NCBI GenBank assembly: GCA_021234155.1
Contig: JAJEKV010000035.1
Coordinates: 250,001-314,000 of the forward strand
Source: Isoetes taiwanensis
Lineage: Eukaryota; Streptophyta; Lycopodiopsida; Isoetales; Isoetaceae
Direction of reading: 5' to 3'
DNA length: 64,000 bases
The number at the start of each line of letters is the position of its first letter. Within the stretch, counting starts at the first letter, position 1. This document shows, in pieces, positions 21,102 to 32,246 of the stretch. Position numbers and translations under genes: made by a program. The notes beneath the pieces were generated by a model. It was not told the origin of the DNA. It did no database searches and worked only from the letters and a program-made list of their open reading frames with translations.

Positions 21102-22145
21102 AGGGTAATTACACACTCACCGTTATGTTAAAATAAAAATTGAAATTTTAAGATAACGGCGTTCACACTCGTTCCATTAACCATTTTCGTTAAAAATTGG
21201 GGGGGTTAACTTTTAACCCCCTCGGTTATGATAAACTTTGATTTAACCACGATTCACACCTATTTTTGATAGGTTAAAACGTAATAGTTTGTTAAAAGTT
21301 TAACAAGTGTAGTTGAAAGTTTATACCCGTGTCGTGAGCACTGGTTAGCGCCAGTAGCAACAATGACGATTTAATTTACGTGTAGCTGGTCCCGCCATCT
21401 ACCATTCTTCTTCCATTCTTCCATTCTCCCATTCTTCTCTTTTTTATCTTATGTTCCGCTCCGTATGTTCTCAATGCTTTTCTTTGCATTTTATCCATTG
21501 CATTCAATCGGACATGATACTACAAATATAGCAACAAAGACCGACAGCTTCCTCGCTATTTTCCCCACATCACTACGCGCCCTTTGAGAAATTCCCAAGT
21601 TACATTCATGGTGGCACCGTCTCTTACATTTCAAAAGCCTTCCAGATTGAATTGGTAGCGCACAAAAAAATATTGTTAGCACATGGTTTATGATAATCCA
21701 TACCTTTGTATTGTATAGTGTTGAATTCTTCATTATCTTTATGAGGCCAATAAATTTCTTGAGGCTCCTCTGCATCCCTGCTTTCACAACTAGATTCAGT
21801 GGAAGCCCTATTTACTATGCATGTGCTGTGATAGGGTTCCACCTTCCAGAATCACAAGAATCACAAGAAGAAAGACACAACTTTTGGTTAGCCCCTTCAT
21901 TGTACTCAATGAAGTGCTTGTTTGCACATCTCCAATCCTCTGCCTAGTTTGCTCCTCTGAGTGCTTCACCTAACACAACAACTGCAAAAGGAGGATGGTT
22001 GCAATGTTCCAGAAGTTGCCTAGCAGAATCCTGCAAAAATAATATAAAAGAAAAGATAAAGTTTCATTCAGTTTAAATCAGATGCACAATTTTTAAGGCC
22101 TGTCAGCATGTGGATTTGCCTTGTTGATTGAACATGCATCTAACA

Positions 22146-22720
22146 GTTTAGCAGAACGGGTGGAACCAAAATACATGGTAGTACAAGTAAACAGAGGCGT
22201 GACCTTTGAATGCTGACCTCCAGAGTTGGACATCCCCTGCTAGAGATGCAGTAAGTATATGTTTGTAGAACCCTTGAAAGCCTTAGGGGTACATGTAGGG
22301 TTAACACCTGAATGGCTGGTTTCCTGAATTGGCATAATCTAAATAGAATAACATAGGGTTTTGGATTGTAATAATAGATCCCACTCGTAAACAAAGGGTA
22401 TGGCCATTGATCTGCCTAGTGGATGGACCCAGCATTATCTTTGGTCTGCCCTAACAATTATAGCAGAATGGATAGGACTGGAATACATGGTGCAGTAATA
22501 AACAAGGGCATTGCTTTTGAATATTGGTCATAATAAAGGAACCATATAACAGTAAACTTGACCTAGCATTTTGAATAGACATCTCTGGCTAGGGATGCAA
22601 CTGGAATATGTTTTTAGAACTCTAGATTGCCTTAAGGATTTTCCTTGAATTAATATCAGGTCTACATTGATTGTTTAAAAGCACAGGTTAAGGGCTGTTG
22701 TAATAAGAGCTAAGGGTCTA
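22146..22720 (+). repeat. Diverged tandem duplication, ~305-bp period
   Basis: Two consecutive units begin with AGCAGAA.GG.T.GGA..GGAATACATGGT and share an ordered series of short blocks: a TTTGAAT.. block, a GGGATGCA..-like block and a GTTTTTAGAAC..-like block. The second unit starts near 22458. No coding frame spans both. Confidence 0.5.
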
Positions 22721-23280
22721 CCTTGAATTGTTACTTTTAAGTGTCCACATACTGCCATGCTCCAGACTTCACCGAAATATAAAGACTTCATATAAATATA
22801 TATGAAGGTTTCAGGGCAGTATTAGCTGGCATTCCAGGGGCTGGAATACTTGGCAATGTATTGATTGTAGTATTCATTTGTAGGGCATGTCTGCTAGCCA
22901 TTCAAAACCAGCCATTCAAAACCATGCTTTTATGGATATCTGGCAAGAAGTAAATCCATGAGCCGCAGGCTCTTGAATTCATGCCACTATTTTGACTTCT
23001 CACTATTGCTCTATATTGCGAGCCTGATCTAGTCTATAAAGCATAATTGCTAATATTGCAAAGGTTTTATATTAGCTCTGGTTCAAGGCTCTAAGTTATG
23101 GCAAGGCAATGGTCTTCAACAAATAGATATCTCAAGCTTAATGATTAACATATTCTGATCACAAGACTATACATAATATTGAAGGGCAGTTGACTAGTAT
23201 CATGTTCAATGGTGCACTTATGCTAAAACCATAAAAGTTTTTGGCAAGCTTAAGTGCACAAGTTCTGCTCATCGATCTAC

Positions 23281-23586
23281 CTACAGTTTAGACCAATCCA
23301 CATCTTCTACAAGATCATCATACCACTGGAAGAAATTTGCATTAAAATGCTCGCAAGAATCCGAACTGAGACTTTTGCTGCAAAATGAATCCGATGAACC
23401 ATATGTGCAATCCTGCAATTGTTCTTGTAATGCACAAGAAGCACCATGCTGTTCATGTCGATGACCATGTTGTTCATGTTTTTCTGGAGCATTTTTAACA
23501 TTTAAACAAGGATCAGGATCAGACCACCATGATGAAAAGACTGGTGTTCTTCTATTAAATCGAAGTTCTTCTCCACAACTTGGCAA
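23281..23586 (-). other. Acidic ORF, unrecognised
   Basis: The 101-codon frame reads NRRTPVFSSWWSDPDPCLNV, a His/Gln-rich stretch, and an acidic end FFQWYDDLVEDVDWSKL. The even composition and acidic tail look protein-like, but I do not recognise it. A fragment of a host gene carried inside the putative TIR element is possible. Three imperfect repeats of CAGATTTC.AACATAAGCT lie just to its right at about 23635-23695. Confidence 0.25.
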
Positions 23587-24139
23587 ATCTGATTCACTGT
23601 TTGCACCAAGGCATTCTCTCTTATTTGCTAAAGTGTCCAGATTTCGAACATAAGCTCAGATTTCTAACATAAGCTCAGATTTCTAATGTGAGCTTTTGAT
23701 TTTATGACTGAAATGTCTGGTGTGAATGCATTTTTAACCAATTATATTATGTTATTATATAACATAACTGAATAGGTGTGCATGCATCTTAACGGATTCT
23801 GTTATATTAAAAAATTAGCATAACAATTCCAGTCTGTATTCAGTCTTAACAGAATCCGTTAGATTAATATTAAGATAACCAACGGTGCGTAAGAGACATT
23901 ATGTTAACCTTCGTTTAAGATAATAAAGTGGGGTTAAATTCTATTTTTTAAGATAACATAACCAATGGTGTGAAAGTGCCCTTAGAAGGTAAAAGCCTGA
24001 GAAACCATTGATTCAGGATTTTATACTTCCTTCTATAAGGTGTCAAAAATGTGGAATGGGCAGGGTGTAACATAAGGTTTACAATGGTTGACACATGGTA
24101 TTCTGGTATTCGTATGACTGTATTTTGCTGATGCTGGCC

Positions 24140-24311
24140 TCCAGGGTTTGGTTCTCGAATTTTTTTTTAGCAAGGGCCAAAGGGGACCAGGCTTGCGAAC
24201 TATGGAGATGGAGCTGGGAGCGGACATCCAGGTGTCGGAATTGAAGCACCACGTTGGCGGCGAGGAGGAGGATTCGGCATGGCACGGTTTCTTTGGCCTT
24301 CTGTTAGAGGT
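24140..24311 (+). other. Exon-like open stretch, unrecognised
   Basis: The frame reads MEMELGADIQVSELKHHVGG and EEEDSAWHGFFGLLLE, then meets a donor-like GTAAGG at about 24310. The segment is GC-richer than its surroundings. I do not recognise a family. It could be a decayed or captured exon. Confidence 0.25.
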
Positions 24312-24707
24312 AAGGCAGAGCAGAGTCTTAGGAGTTTTTGAAGGAATTTGTGGCATTGAGGGAACTTAGATACTGTGTTTGAATCTCGTTTTTGTCATCT
24401 TTGTTGGAGCTGCAGAAGGTTTCCACAATTCAAAGGTAAGATGTTAAAGAGGCAATGGATGTTCCATGTATTCAGATTCTGAATTTTGCTTTGTGGAGTC
24501 AATCAGAAAAGTCCATCCCTAGAATACTATAATACCTGGAGCAAAACCCGTGGTAGCCTCAACCCTTGCTTGTACAACCATAAAGACACACGAGTATCCA
24601 GGTTGCCCAACAACTTCGACAACAACCGCTTTTTTTTTTTTTTTTTTTTTTTTGAAGGACGGAAAACTTTATTAATCATCAGAAACGAAAGCAAATGAGA
24701 TGGGGAC

Positions 24708-27339
24708 TCAAAACCCAATGGAGGAATTGTCCACGAGCAAAACCACCACCACCTTACAAAGACACAAACATGTGAATGAGTTACATATAAGTGTTAATCC
24801 GAGATAGTGTACCCAAATACGATTCTTCACTTCATCCTTTACTGAGGAAGATATATATGCTTTTGACGATCGTTGTTTAGCTTCAATAAGCACTTGAGCA
24901 TCGTGGGCTCTATGGCCCTTGAAAATAAAGAGGTTTCTTCTTTTTCCACGCTGACCAAATGATCCATGCCGGGCTAAGTGAAATGCCCTCTTTGCCATAT
25001 TGTCCCAAGAACTTGGGTACACTGCCAATAAGACTTGTTGACTATTCAAACTGCAATCAAAAAGACTCTGAAGCCACAACCAAGCTGGTCTAGCATGTTG
25101 GCATAAGAAGAAACAATGCTCGATTGTCTCATCCCTCTGAGCGCATAAAGGGCATGTGCTAGGCACCTGAGGACGAAATTTATGGACCAAAACATTGACA
25201 CGCACACATCTATGGATGATCTGCCACCACAAAACTGACAACTTTGGATGAAGTAACTTGTCCCAAACCCAGTTCCAAACTACTTTCTGTTGATTCACTG
25301 GTACCACCAAAGGCCATTTTTGTGAGGGGGGCAACACCTCTGCCGCAAGAAGGATTTTATACATAGAATTCATTAAATGCTCAGCCTTAACATTCTCATG
25401 AACCACCCAGAGATGGGAAGCGACTACTTGTGGTATAGGAGGAAGAATGGCAATGACTGTCTGCCAAATTGTTCGATCCCATCTTAAAAGAAGGAACTTT
25501 GTCCAGAATTCTTCCCATGTCAGCAATCGTGTTTCACTGTACCATGCAGAAATTGTAAGCACACCTGCTAGTTTCCAGCGCCGTTGTGTCAGGGGATGGA
25601 CTGATGCTACCAAAGGCGCATCTGTTTGGTTACCGCCCAAAGGGATCCACCAACAACTAGCTCCAGTAAAACTTCTTGCCATAGGGTGGAGATGGAAAAG
25701 TGTACGCACAATATTCCAAGCATCAAGCAACCCTCTGAGGAAAGGAGACGCATTAGGATAAGCTGACAACGGATAGAAAAGAGCCCGGGAAGCAAAGGCC
25801 TTGATAGAAGGAGAGCCAAAGGAGACACAAAGTCGCAATGATTGGGACGAAGTCTTGAGCCGGGAGACACATCAACATTATTCAAGATCCTCCAGATGAA
25901 CTTGGAAATTAATACTTTGCTATGTAGGAGAAAGTCGATCATCCCAAGTCCCCCACAGTGCTTTGGTAAGATGCACTTCTCCCAATTGACCTTGACATCA
26001 GCCCCTTCTTCTTTGCCACCCCAAATGAAATTCTGAACAATTCTGATGATGAGCTGCATCTTTGCCTGTGGTGCCAGTATAATTGAAGCCATATAGACAT
26101 GTGTGCCACTCAACACTGATTTGGCTACGAATTGACCGCCATGGACAATTTAGTCGGGACCACCAAAACAAGTGCTTTTCCAAGCCCTTAACAACAGTAT
26201 CCCACGCATCTCCAGCTGAAATATGAATCCCCACAGGAATACCAAGAAGCTTGGTCGCTTTGCCATGAGGAAGGACCTTCCATGGAAATGCAGTAACACT
26301 CGGTGGAACTGGAGTATCCTCAAGGCCCATTAATGCAAGACACTTCGCCCATCCAACAAAGATACCGATGCTAAGGAAAAGGAATCCAATATTGAGATGG
26401 CATTCTCGCAGATTTTGCTCATCACCTTTAGGAAAAGAAAAGTATCATCCGCCAGATCGACATAAATCTCCTCATGCGACCCATTATGCATGGGGAGTCC
26501 ATGCAAGATGCCATCTTGTGCAAAGAAGTGAGAAAATTTGAGAGAGGACCTCTGCTACAATTGTGAAGAGCAATGGTGCCAATGGGCAACCTTGACGAAT
26601 GCCACGACCAACCGTGAAAGAATGCCAAGGCTCTCCTTGAAAAAGAACAATGAGAATGAGCGTAATAGTGGACTCTCATTACATCGCCAGTGAAGTGTGC
26701 ACCAAAGCCAAGATGCAAGAGATACTTTTCCAAGAAAGTCCAATCAACACCATCGCCATAGGCTTTTGCAAAATCCAACTTCAAGTAAACAATCTCATGA
26801 GCCTGCAATCTTGCCCAATAAATACCCTCATAGGCTGCCGCTACATTATTTAAAATACACCATCGCGGAAGGAAACCTGATTATGTAGAGGATATAGAAT
26901 CAGCAAGAATGTCACGAAGCTTTTGAGCATAAGCTTTAGCAAAGATCCTCAGAAACAGAGGACAACAAGGTAATGGGACGCCAATCGAAATTGAAGAAGG
27001 CTCCTTACACTTGGGGATGAGGGAGATGCAGCCGAAATTAAGGAGCTTATCCAAATGCCTTTGTCTCTTGAAATCCAAAAAAGCATTATAGACATCCTCA
27101 CCAAGCCGCCAATACTTAAAAAACTCGATAGGAATACCATCAATTCCGTGGCATTTACCTTGCTTCAAAAGAGATGTAGCATCCGCCAAATCATTGAGAG
27201 TGATCTCAACTTCCGCATCTAGCCTTTTGCTCTTCGAGAGACAATAGGGTGAACATTTGCAAGCAATGCCTCTTGAAAATCCTGCTGAAAGGGAAGACAA
27301 CGGGCCGCCAAAGAAGCCGTGAGAAATGATGATGCACAA
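24708..27339 (-). pseudogene. L1 ORF2 RT and C-terminal zinc region (multiply frameshifted)
   Basis: The pieces in order are as follows. 27339-26881 has GKCHGIDGIPIEFFKYW and LISLIPKCKEP. 26808-26428 has IVYLKLDFAKAYGDGVDW, the palm block. An RT catalytic box reads DLADD near 26450, where FADD is usual. 26330-25998 has LLGIPVG. 26116-25607 has FIWGGKEEG and CGGLGMIDF. 25838-24708 has the zf-RVT block W-WDKLLHPKLSVLWWQIIH, CPLCAQRDETIEHCFFLC. At least five frame changes separate them. Confidence 0.85.
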
Positions 27340-27360
27340 AATTCTTGAGCTCGCCTCGGG

Positions 27361-28545
27361 TCAAAATAAGAGAACCATCGTGAACTTCGAAAGCGACACC
27401 AAAGCGGATGCTTGTCTCCTGCCCTTGCGCTTCTCAAGAAGAAACTCGCATAACGATCTCCCTCCTTGAACCATTGCAGGTCCAGCTTTTAAAGCGAGCC
27501 CGGTGAACTCCTTTTCAAACTCCATTTGTCGAATGTTTGCCAGAATTTGCTTCTCCATTTGGCCATCCGAAGGAAAACTTGATCTACATGCCACTAATTG
27601 CTGATAAAGTTCCATTAAGTCCCCTCGATTTGCAGTTGCATGTTCACGACCCCAGCCTTTAGCAAAGGACTTTACTGCAGCAAGCGCATCAACAATACCT
27701 GCCATCCCTTTCCGTCTAGAAAATGCAGATGACCAAGCTTGTCTGCAACGGGCCTGGAACTCCGCATCCTTCAAGAAAGAGACATTTAACTTGAAATAAG
27801 TTCTAGTCCTACTATGTGCCATATCCGGAGCAGAAGAAAAGCTTTGTGGATTGTGATCTGAAATAGAACTATCCAGCACGTTTTTGCGAAAGAAAGTGGG
27901 CATGCAACCAGCTGCCAAAGCATTATAGTACCCCTTATCATGTCTTGCATATGCCCTTCCATCGCCCAACCAGCCATTGCACCAAGTGAAGCCCGGGTCC
28001 TCGTCCACTTCTGCAAAGTTACAGTCTTGCATTAGGCGTTGCCATTGTTCGCGTTCGAAACCTTGAACAGTCTCAGTCCCCCTGCCACACTTGTCGGCCT
28101 CAAGTTCAACCATGTTGAAGTCCCCCACTAGTAGCCAAGCCACATGAGCACCCAACCTAACCATTTTGTTTCTCAGTGTAGCCCAAAGTGCACCCCTTTG
28201 ACGAGGTCTATTTTGAGCATAAACATTCACAAGCCCCCATTCTTGTCCATTGTCAAACCACTTGATAATGATCCAGTGGCCAAACCTGTCAACCTGAGTG
28301 AATGTGACTGCTATGTCATGCTTCCATGCAGTGAGAACCCCTGCCTTTGCTGAGTCTGCTGCAGCTACAAGGACATTATATTGCCTTCCAACTACTGAAG
28401 CAACTTTTTGCATATCATCTTTCTTACATTTATGCTCTTGTAGACAATAAAAATCTGAATTCAACCTAGCAAGGGCCATAGAAAGTCTGCTTCTTTTAGC
28501 CGGGGAAGAGGCAACACCCCTAACATTCCAAGAAATCAGTTTCAT
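27361..28545 (-). CDS. L1 ORF2 N-terminal part: APE-type endonuclease
   Basis: The 394-codon open frame starts MKLISWNVRG, the classic L1 endonuclease start with catalytic N7. It continues with LQEHK (E37), WGLVNVYAQN, a GDFNMVE motif and SISDHNP (the DH pair). This domain nicks target DNA to prime reverse transcription. All expected catalytic signatures are visible. The frame then breaks near 27361, before the RT, so the enzyme is separated from its polymerase. Confidence 0.88.
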   Translation of the reverse strand: MKLISWNVRGVASSPAKRSRLSMALARLNSDFYCLQEHKCKKDDMQKVASVVGRQYNVLVAAADSAKAGVLTAWKHDIAVTFTQVDRFGHWIIIKWFDNGQEWGLVNVYAQNRPRQRGALWATLRNKMVRLGAHVAWLLVGDFNMVELEADKCGRGTETVQGFEREQWQRLMQDCNFAEVDEDPGFTWCNGWLGDGRAYARHDKGYYNALAAGCMPTFFRKNVLDSSISDHNPQSFSSAPDMAHSRTRTYFKLNVSFLKDAEFQARCRQAWSSAFSRRKGMAGIVDALAAVKSFAKGWGREHATANRGDLMELYQQLVACRSSFPSDGQMEKQILANIRQMEFEKEFTGLALKAGPAMVQGGRSLCEFLLEKRKGRRQASALVSLSKFTMVLLF

Positions 28546-28698
28546 TGTGCAGAAGGATCTGGTGGGCGATGCTCCAAATCCATAGAATCAGCATGAGCAT
28601 GTAGCTCCTTTTCCACTTGGTCTGTCCAATTTTGTCTTGATGCCGCAGGGAGTGTTGTAATAATGGTGGCTGACGTAGGCTCAGGAGGAGGAATGTAC

Positions 28699-29661
28699 TC
28701 AGAGATAGATGGTGGTGGTGCATAGGGATTCCTCCGTCGAGCAAGTCTCTTCATATGGGGAATGGACCATTCTGTTGATGAGGCCTCCAACCGCTCCCTC
28801 TTTTACGCACTGTGCTAGTCCGGCATGCTCATCAACGTAAAAGTGGGTAGAAGATGTGGTGGTAGGGGGTGAAGGAGGAGGAGCTAGAGGAGCAGAGGCA
28901 AGAGATACAGCGCTAGGAACAGAGGGAGCAGGAGGTATAGAATCAGGGGAAGCAGAGGAGGACACATGAATTGGAACAGAGGAAACGATGGGAATGGAGG
29001 GAGTACGATAGGATGAGAAGGCTTCTACATTTGGAAACATATTAGCAAGCTCAGGACCATTAAGAAGAGACAGGTTATATTTGAAGAAAAGGGGGCCACT
29101 TTTAACAACAACAGACTTTGGAAGAGAAGCATTGGCAGGAAGGGAGATACTCACACGTGGACCATTGACAATAGAATGAGCAAGATGGACACCTAAGCCA
29201 CTAGCAACCGCAATCATGAAGTCCGGGATTTGCATTTCAATAGGAAAATCCTCCAATGCGAACCAACATGGCATTCGAAGCGCGCCTGATTTGTTGGGCA
29301 AAAAGCCAGGGGTGTATACCTGATACAGAAGATAATGCCCCCACAAAGGATCCACTCCGCGCTCCACCAACTTATCAACTGCTACAGGTGAATCAAACAT
29401 GATCAAGAAATAATGATTTTGCTTATCAAGAACCTTCAAAGACTCATGTTCGTGCAATCCCAATTTCAAGGTGTTGTTTCAGCCAAAACCCATCCTTCTA
29501 AGATCAAGAAATTGACCAAGAAAGTGACGTGCACCACAAAGATGAGAGACTAAATTTTGAACGCGACCGTAAATGTGCACCATGATCAATTTCAACAACT
29601 GGAACTCCAGCCTGAGCAAATGCATTAGAACACTCTTGCGCCTCATAGAACACATTCTCAT
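28699..29661 (-). pseudogene. L1 ORF1 (RNA-binding protein) with one in-frame stop
   Basis: The main open part (28699-29469) contains HYFLIMFDSPVAVDKLVERG, MPCWFALEDFPIEMQIPDFM and VNGPRVSISLP. This resembles the DUF4283-like N-terminal RNA-binding region of plant L1 ORF1/gag-like proteins. A proline/serine-rich tail follows. The same frame continues upstream past a TGA at 29479-29481 into GARHFLGQFLDLRRMGFG, so a single nonsense change splits it. No CCHC knuckle is seen. It lies directly upstream of ORF2 on the same strand. Confidence 0.6.
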
Positions 29662-29744
29662 GCGGAAGCTTACTGTGATACGTTGTTGACATCAAATATT
29701 TGCTAATAAGCCATTTCACAGGAATAATCATATTTGCTAATAAT

Positions 29745-30775
29745 CATATTTGCACAGGAAGGAATGATATCATTTCGAAGCGTATATGTGGAAGTTAGAA
29801 AATGACCTTTCAGATCATAGTTTCAAATGATGGTGCAGTATTGCTCATCTTTTTGTATGTTCTCTTTGTTGGTATGGAACTTGCCATCAGTTTAAGATTT
29901 CCCTCAATAAAGATGAGAACCAAGAACTGGGCATTTTCTATCGTTGTGATGATTGGGTTGTAGGTAATTAGCTACTCTAATCCTCTGTTTAAAGGTAAAA
30001 ACGTTTTATTGCCACACAAGAAGAAATCGTCCTGCTTTGCATTAAACTGTGCCAGCTTTTGGACTAACGATGTTTAGCAGACAAGTATATGAAGGTGCAC
30101 AGGTTTAGGTTCAGATTCAGAGGCAGTTGTGTATATATTGAAAGAATGCATGCTTGCTTATTAGGCTTGTAAGAATATGTAGTGCATAGGATTCGTGTCC
30201 ATGTTTTAAAAGAATGTACAGATATGTGCTATACATATTTTGAAGCATATTATGCAATGCGATATGATCTTGAGTCTGCCATTTATGGCAGGGGGTTCAA
30301 GTCCCCTCTTTTGCATCATTTTAGGGACTACGATTGAAGAAAATCCAGAAGTCCAATCAATGTTCACTTCATTATGACGAAGAAATAGTAGTCGTATCAT
30401 AGTCTACATATCAGAAAATTAATACGGAAGGTGATAGCATGATGATTGGACCTGCATAACAACTATGCCACATTAGCTTAAGGGGTAGAACCTTACCACA
30501 CCAAAGGATGTCATGAGCTTGCTTAACATGGTGTAAGCTCCAAGCCCAGAAAGCCACTAGAGGATCGAATAGAAAGGAGAGTGTAGTTGTGGTACAATTG
30601 TAACTCGCTTTTATTTGCAATTTAACAGGTTTTAGATAAATGTGTATTAGCTTTGTTCAGCTCCTTGGCTACTTGTGTTCTTGTTCTCGCACTAGAGGAT
30701 TAGAATTGCACGTTATTCCTTTCATTCTTCCAATACTATTATAAAGCGACACATACTTTTTTTTTTGTATCAGAT
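29745..30775. other. No recognisable gene
   Basis: A short tandem repeat AATAATCATATTTGC occurs at about 29727-29757. A tRNA-like T-arm GGGGGTTCAAGTCCCC lies at about 30292-30308 with a preceding small stem CTGCC..GGCAG. A full cloverleaf cannot be built, so no tRNA is called. Nothing else is supported. Confidence 0.5.
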
Positions 30776-31063
30776 TATGAATATTTATCACAGGCTATTG
30801 ATGGGGGGGATGGCATACAGCTTTTGCACCATGTCATCCGCCAGCTCATTTATGCGGACGATGTTGACCTTCTGGCCCACACCCCAGAAGCTATGCAGTC
30901 TCATCTGGATGCCCTAGACACATTCTGCCAGGCTACAGACATGCGCGTGAATCTAGCCAAGACCAGGGTGGTTCTCATATCCTCTTCACGCCACCCCAGG
31001 CCTCCTGCACTCACATATCGAGGGATGGCCTGCGGGAGGTCACGCCCACCTACAAGTACCTAG
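30776..31063 (+). pseudogene. LINE-A RT palm fragment with intact YADD
   Basis: The open frame covers the second aspartate-bearing block of the RT palm (LIYADDVDLLAHTPE) and the downstream MRVNLAKTRVVLIS block, where NxxKT is typical. It begins inside the RT domain with no start codon of its own and breaks within about 100 codons. Confidence 0.75.
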
Positions 31064-32246
31064 GGGTGGAGTTCCCCTCCTCGCCTGCTGGGAGACGCCC
31101 ATCCGCTTATGGTGACAAAGGGCCGGAAAGCGCTTTTATGCCATGCGTAACAACAAATACCGTGCGAGCCGGCCATCACTCACACCTGCCGGGTGGTCGA
31201 AATTGGCCCTTCAGACGGCCGAGGTTTGGGGCCCGGCCATCTCTTTCAAAGGCACTGAATGACTTGGAGCAAAGTGTAGGCATTTTGGCACGGCACTTGG
31301 GTGAAACCTTCAGCCCCTATCGATTCTCACAGAAACCGGATTCTTTATGCCGCCTGGCAGCCATTGATAGACACATCGCCTACTTTCGGAAAAGTGGTTA
31401 ATATGGGTGATGCTCGGCCCCGACCCGGGCTTACGCCTGTGGCAATGGGCCCGCTAGCCGCTCGGGGCCCGCTGGAGGGGTAAGAGAGATCAGTGGTTCG
31501 CCGGATGGAACGCGGCAGATAATGTGATGCGCAGGTGGACACAGAGGCCAATCGTGACAGTTAAGGGAATACCGGGCGCTTGTTTCCTCGGCAAGCTCTA
31601 GGACCCCGGGCTCTAGAGCAGGTCAAAATGGCCCATTACAAGGAGCACATCAACCCCGCTGGCGGGGCCGGAAAGCTCTACACCGCGTTCCCGTTGCCCC
31701 CTGGAAAGCCAGCACTCATTGCCTCCATTCGCGACAAAAGCCCACCATCTCCGCGATCGAGGCGGGCGGTGGATTGGGGAGCCCCACCAGACAAAGTTCG
31801 CTCGGCTGCCGCCAAACGGGTGCCATTGAGGATGAGTCTCACACTTTCCGTGAGTTGCCCGTGATTGGCCAAATCCGCCGGATTATTCCCTTAGTACGGC
31901 CGGACTTGCCCCTACATTTGCCGATGAATACACCGCCAAGATCGGCACTAGGGTCGCACATTCAGAGGTACCGATCTGCGAGCCCGCTTTTTACCTCACC
32001 GGCCGCTCACGATCGTGCACTATGGGTACGGTACATGAGTGTATATATTTGTGTGTTTTTGTATTTCGTATATTGGAACAGTTTGTCAGCAGGCTGATTG
32101 CTGCCACGGTTTTTCCCTCGAAAACCCTTCGGGGCGGGGGTTTTTTAATCCGGGTAGTAATCCGCTGCGCTTTTGTATTGGGTCCCATAGACCGATTGGT
32201 CTCCGTGGACGATAAAAATACCTTCCTTCCTTCCTTCCTTCCTTCT
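30776..32246 (+). mobile_element. LINE-A copy 2: 3' half only
   Basis: The element starts abruptly at DYEYLSQAIDGGDGIQLLHH and then VIRQLIYADD, so the RT catalytic YADD box is preserved. It continues with VDLLAHTPEAMQSHLDALD. After frameshifts come AAIDRHIAYFRKVV (compare copy 1) and GAIEDESHTFRELPVIGQIR. The conserved 3' hairpin AAAACCC..GGGGGTTTTTT is at 32121-32146. It is followed by GGTCTCCGTGGACGATAAAA and a CCTT microsatellite tail (about 32220-32245). GC content is high relative to the surroundings. Confidence 0.88.

Larger units (their letters stand above)
21102..23982. mobile_element. Possible DNA transposon with ~30-bp degenerate TIRs
   Basis: The left end AGGGTAATTACACACTCACC, continuing GTTATGTTA, is mirrored at the right end. 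There the reverse complement reads AGGGCACTTTCACACCATTG and then GTTATGTTA. Both ends are followed by TTAAGATAAC-type subterminal repeats. The interior includes a diverged tandem duplication and an acidic ORF but no transposase that I recognise. Flanking 8-bp sequences do not match, so the boundary or the whole assignment may be wrong. Confidence 0.4.
24631..29700 (-). mobile_element. L1-type LINE, nearly full length, poly(A)-tailed
   Basis: A 22-base T run at 24631-24652 on the + strand is the poly(A) tail of a minus-strand element. Reading leftwards from 29.7 kb come ORF1, an APE-type endonuclease, RT, and a C-terminal zinc-binding zf-RVT region, in the usual plant L1 order. Frameshifts break ORF2 into at least six pieces and ORF1 carries a stop, so it cannot move on its own. 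A target-site duplication of the sequence left of the poly(A) was not found near 29.7 kb, so the 5' boundary is approximate. Confidence 0.9.

Noticed and set aside
24645-24718. ORFs through the poly(T)/poly(A) run (Phe- or Lys-rich)
   Set aside because: These are artefacts of the LINE tail.
30270-30325. tRNA gene candidate (T-arm GGGGGTTCAAGTCCCC with a preceding stem)
   Set aside because: The anticodon loop would be six bases and no D-arm fits between the acceptor and anticodon arms. At most it is a tRNA-derived relic.
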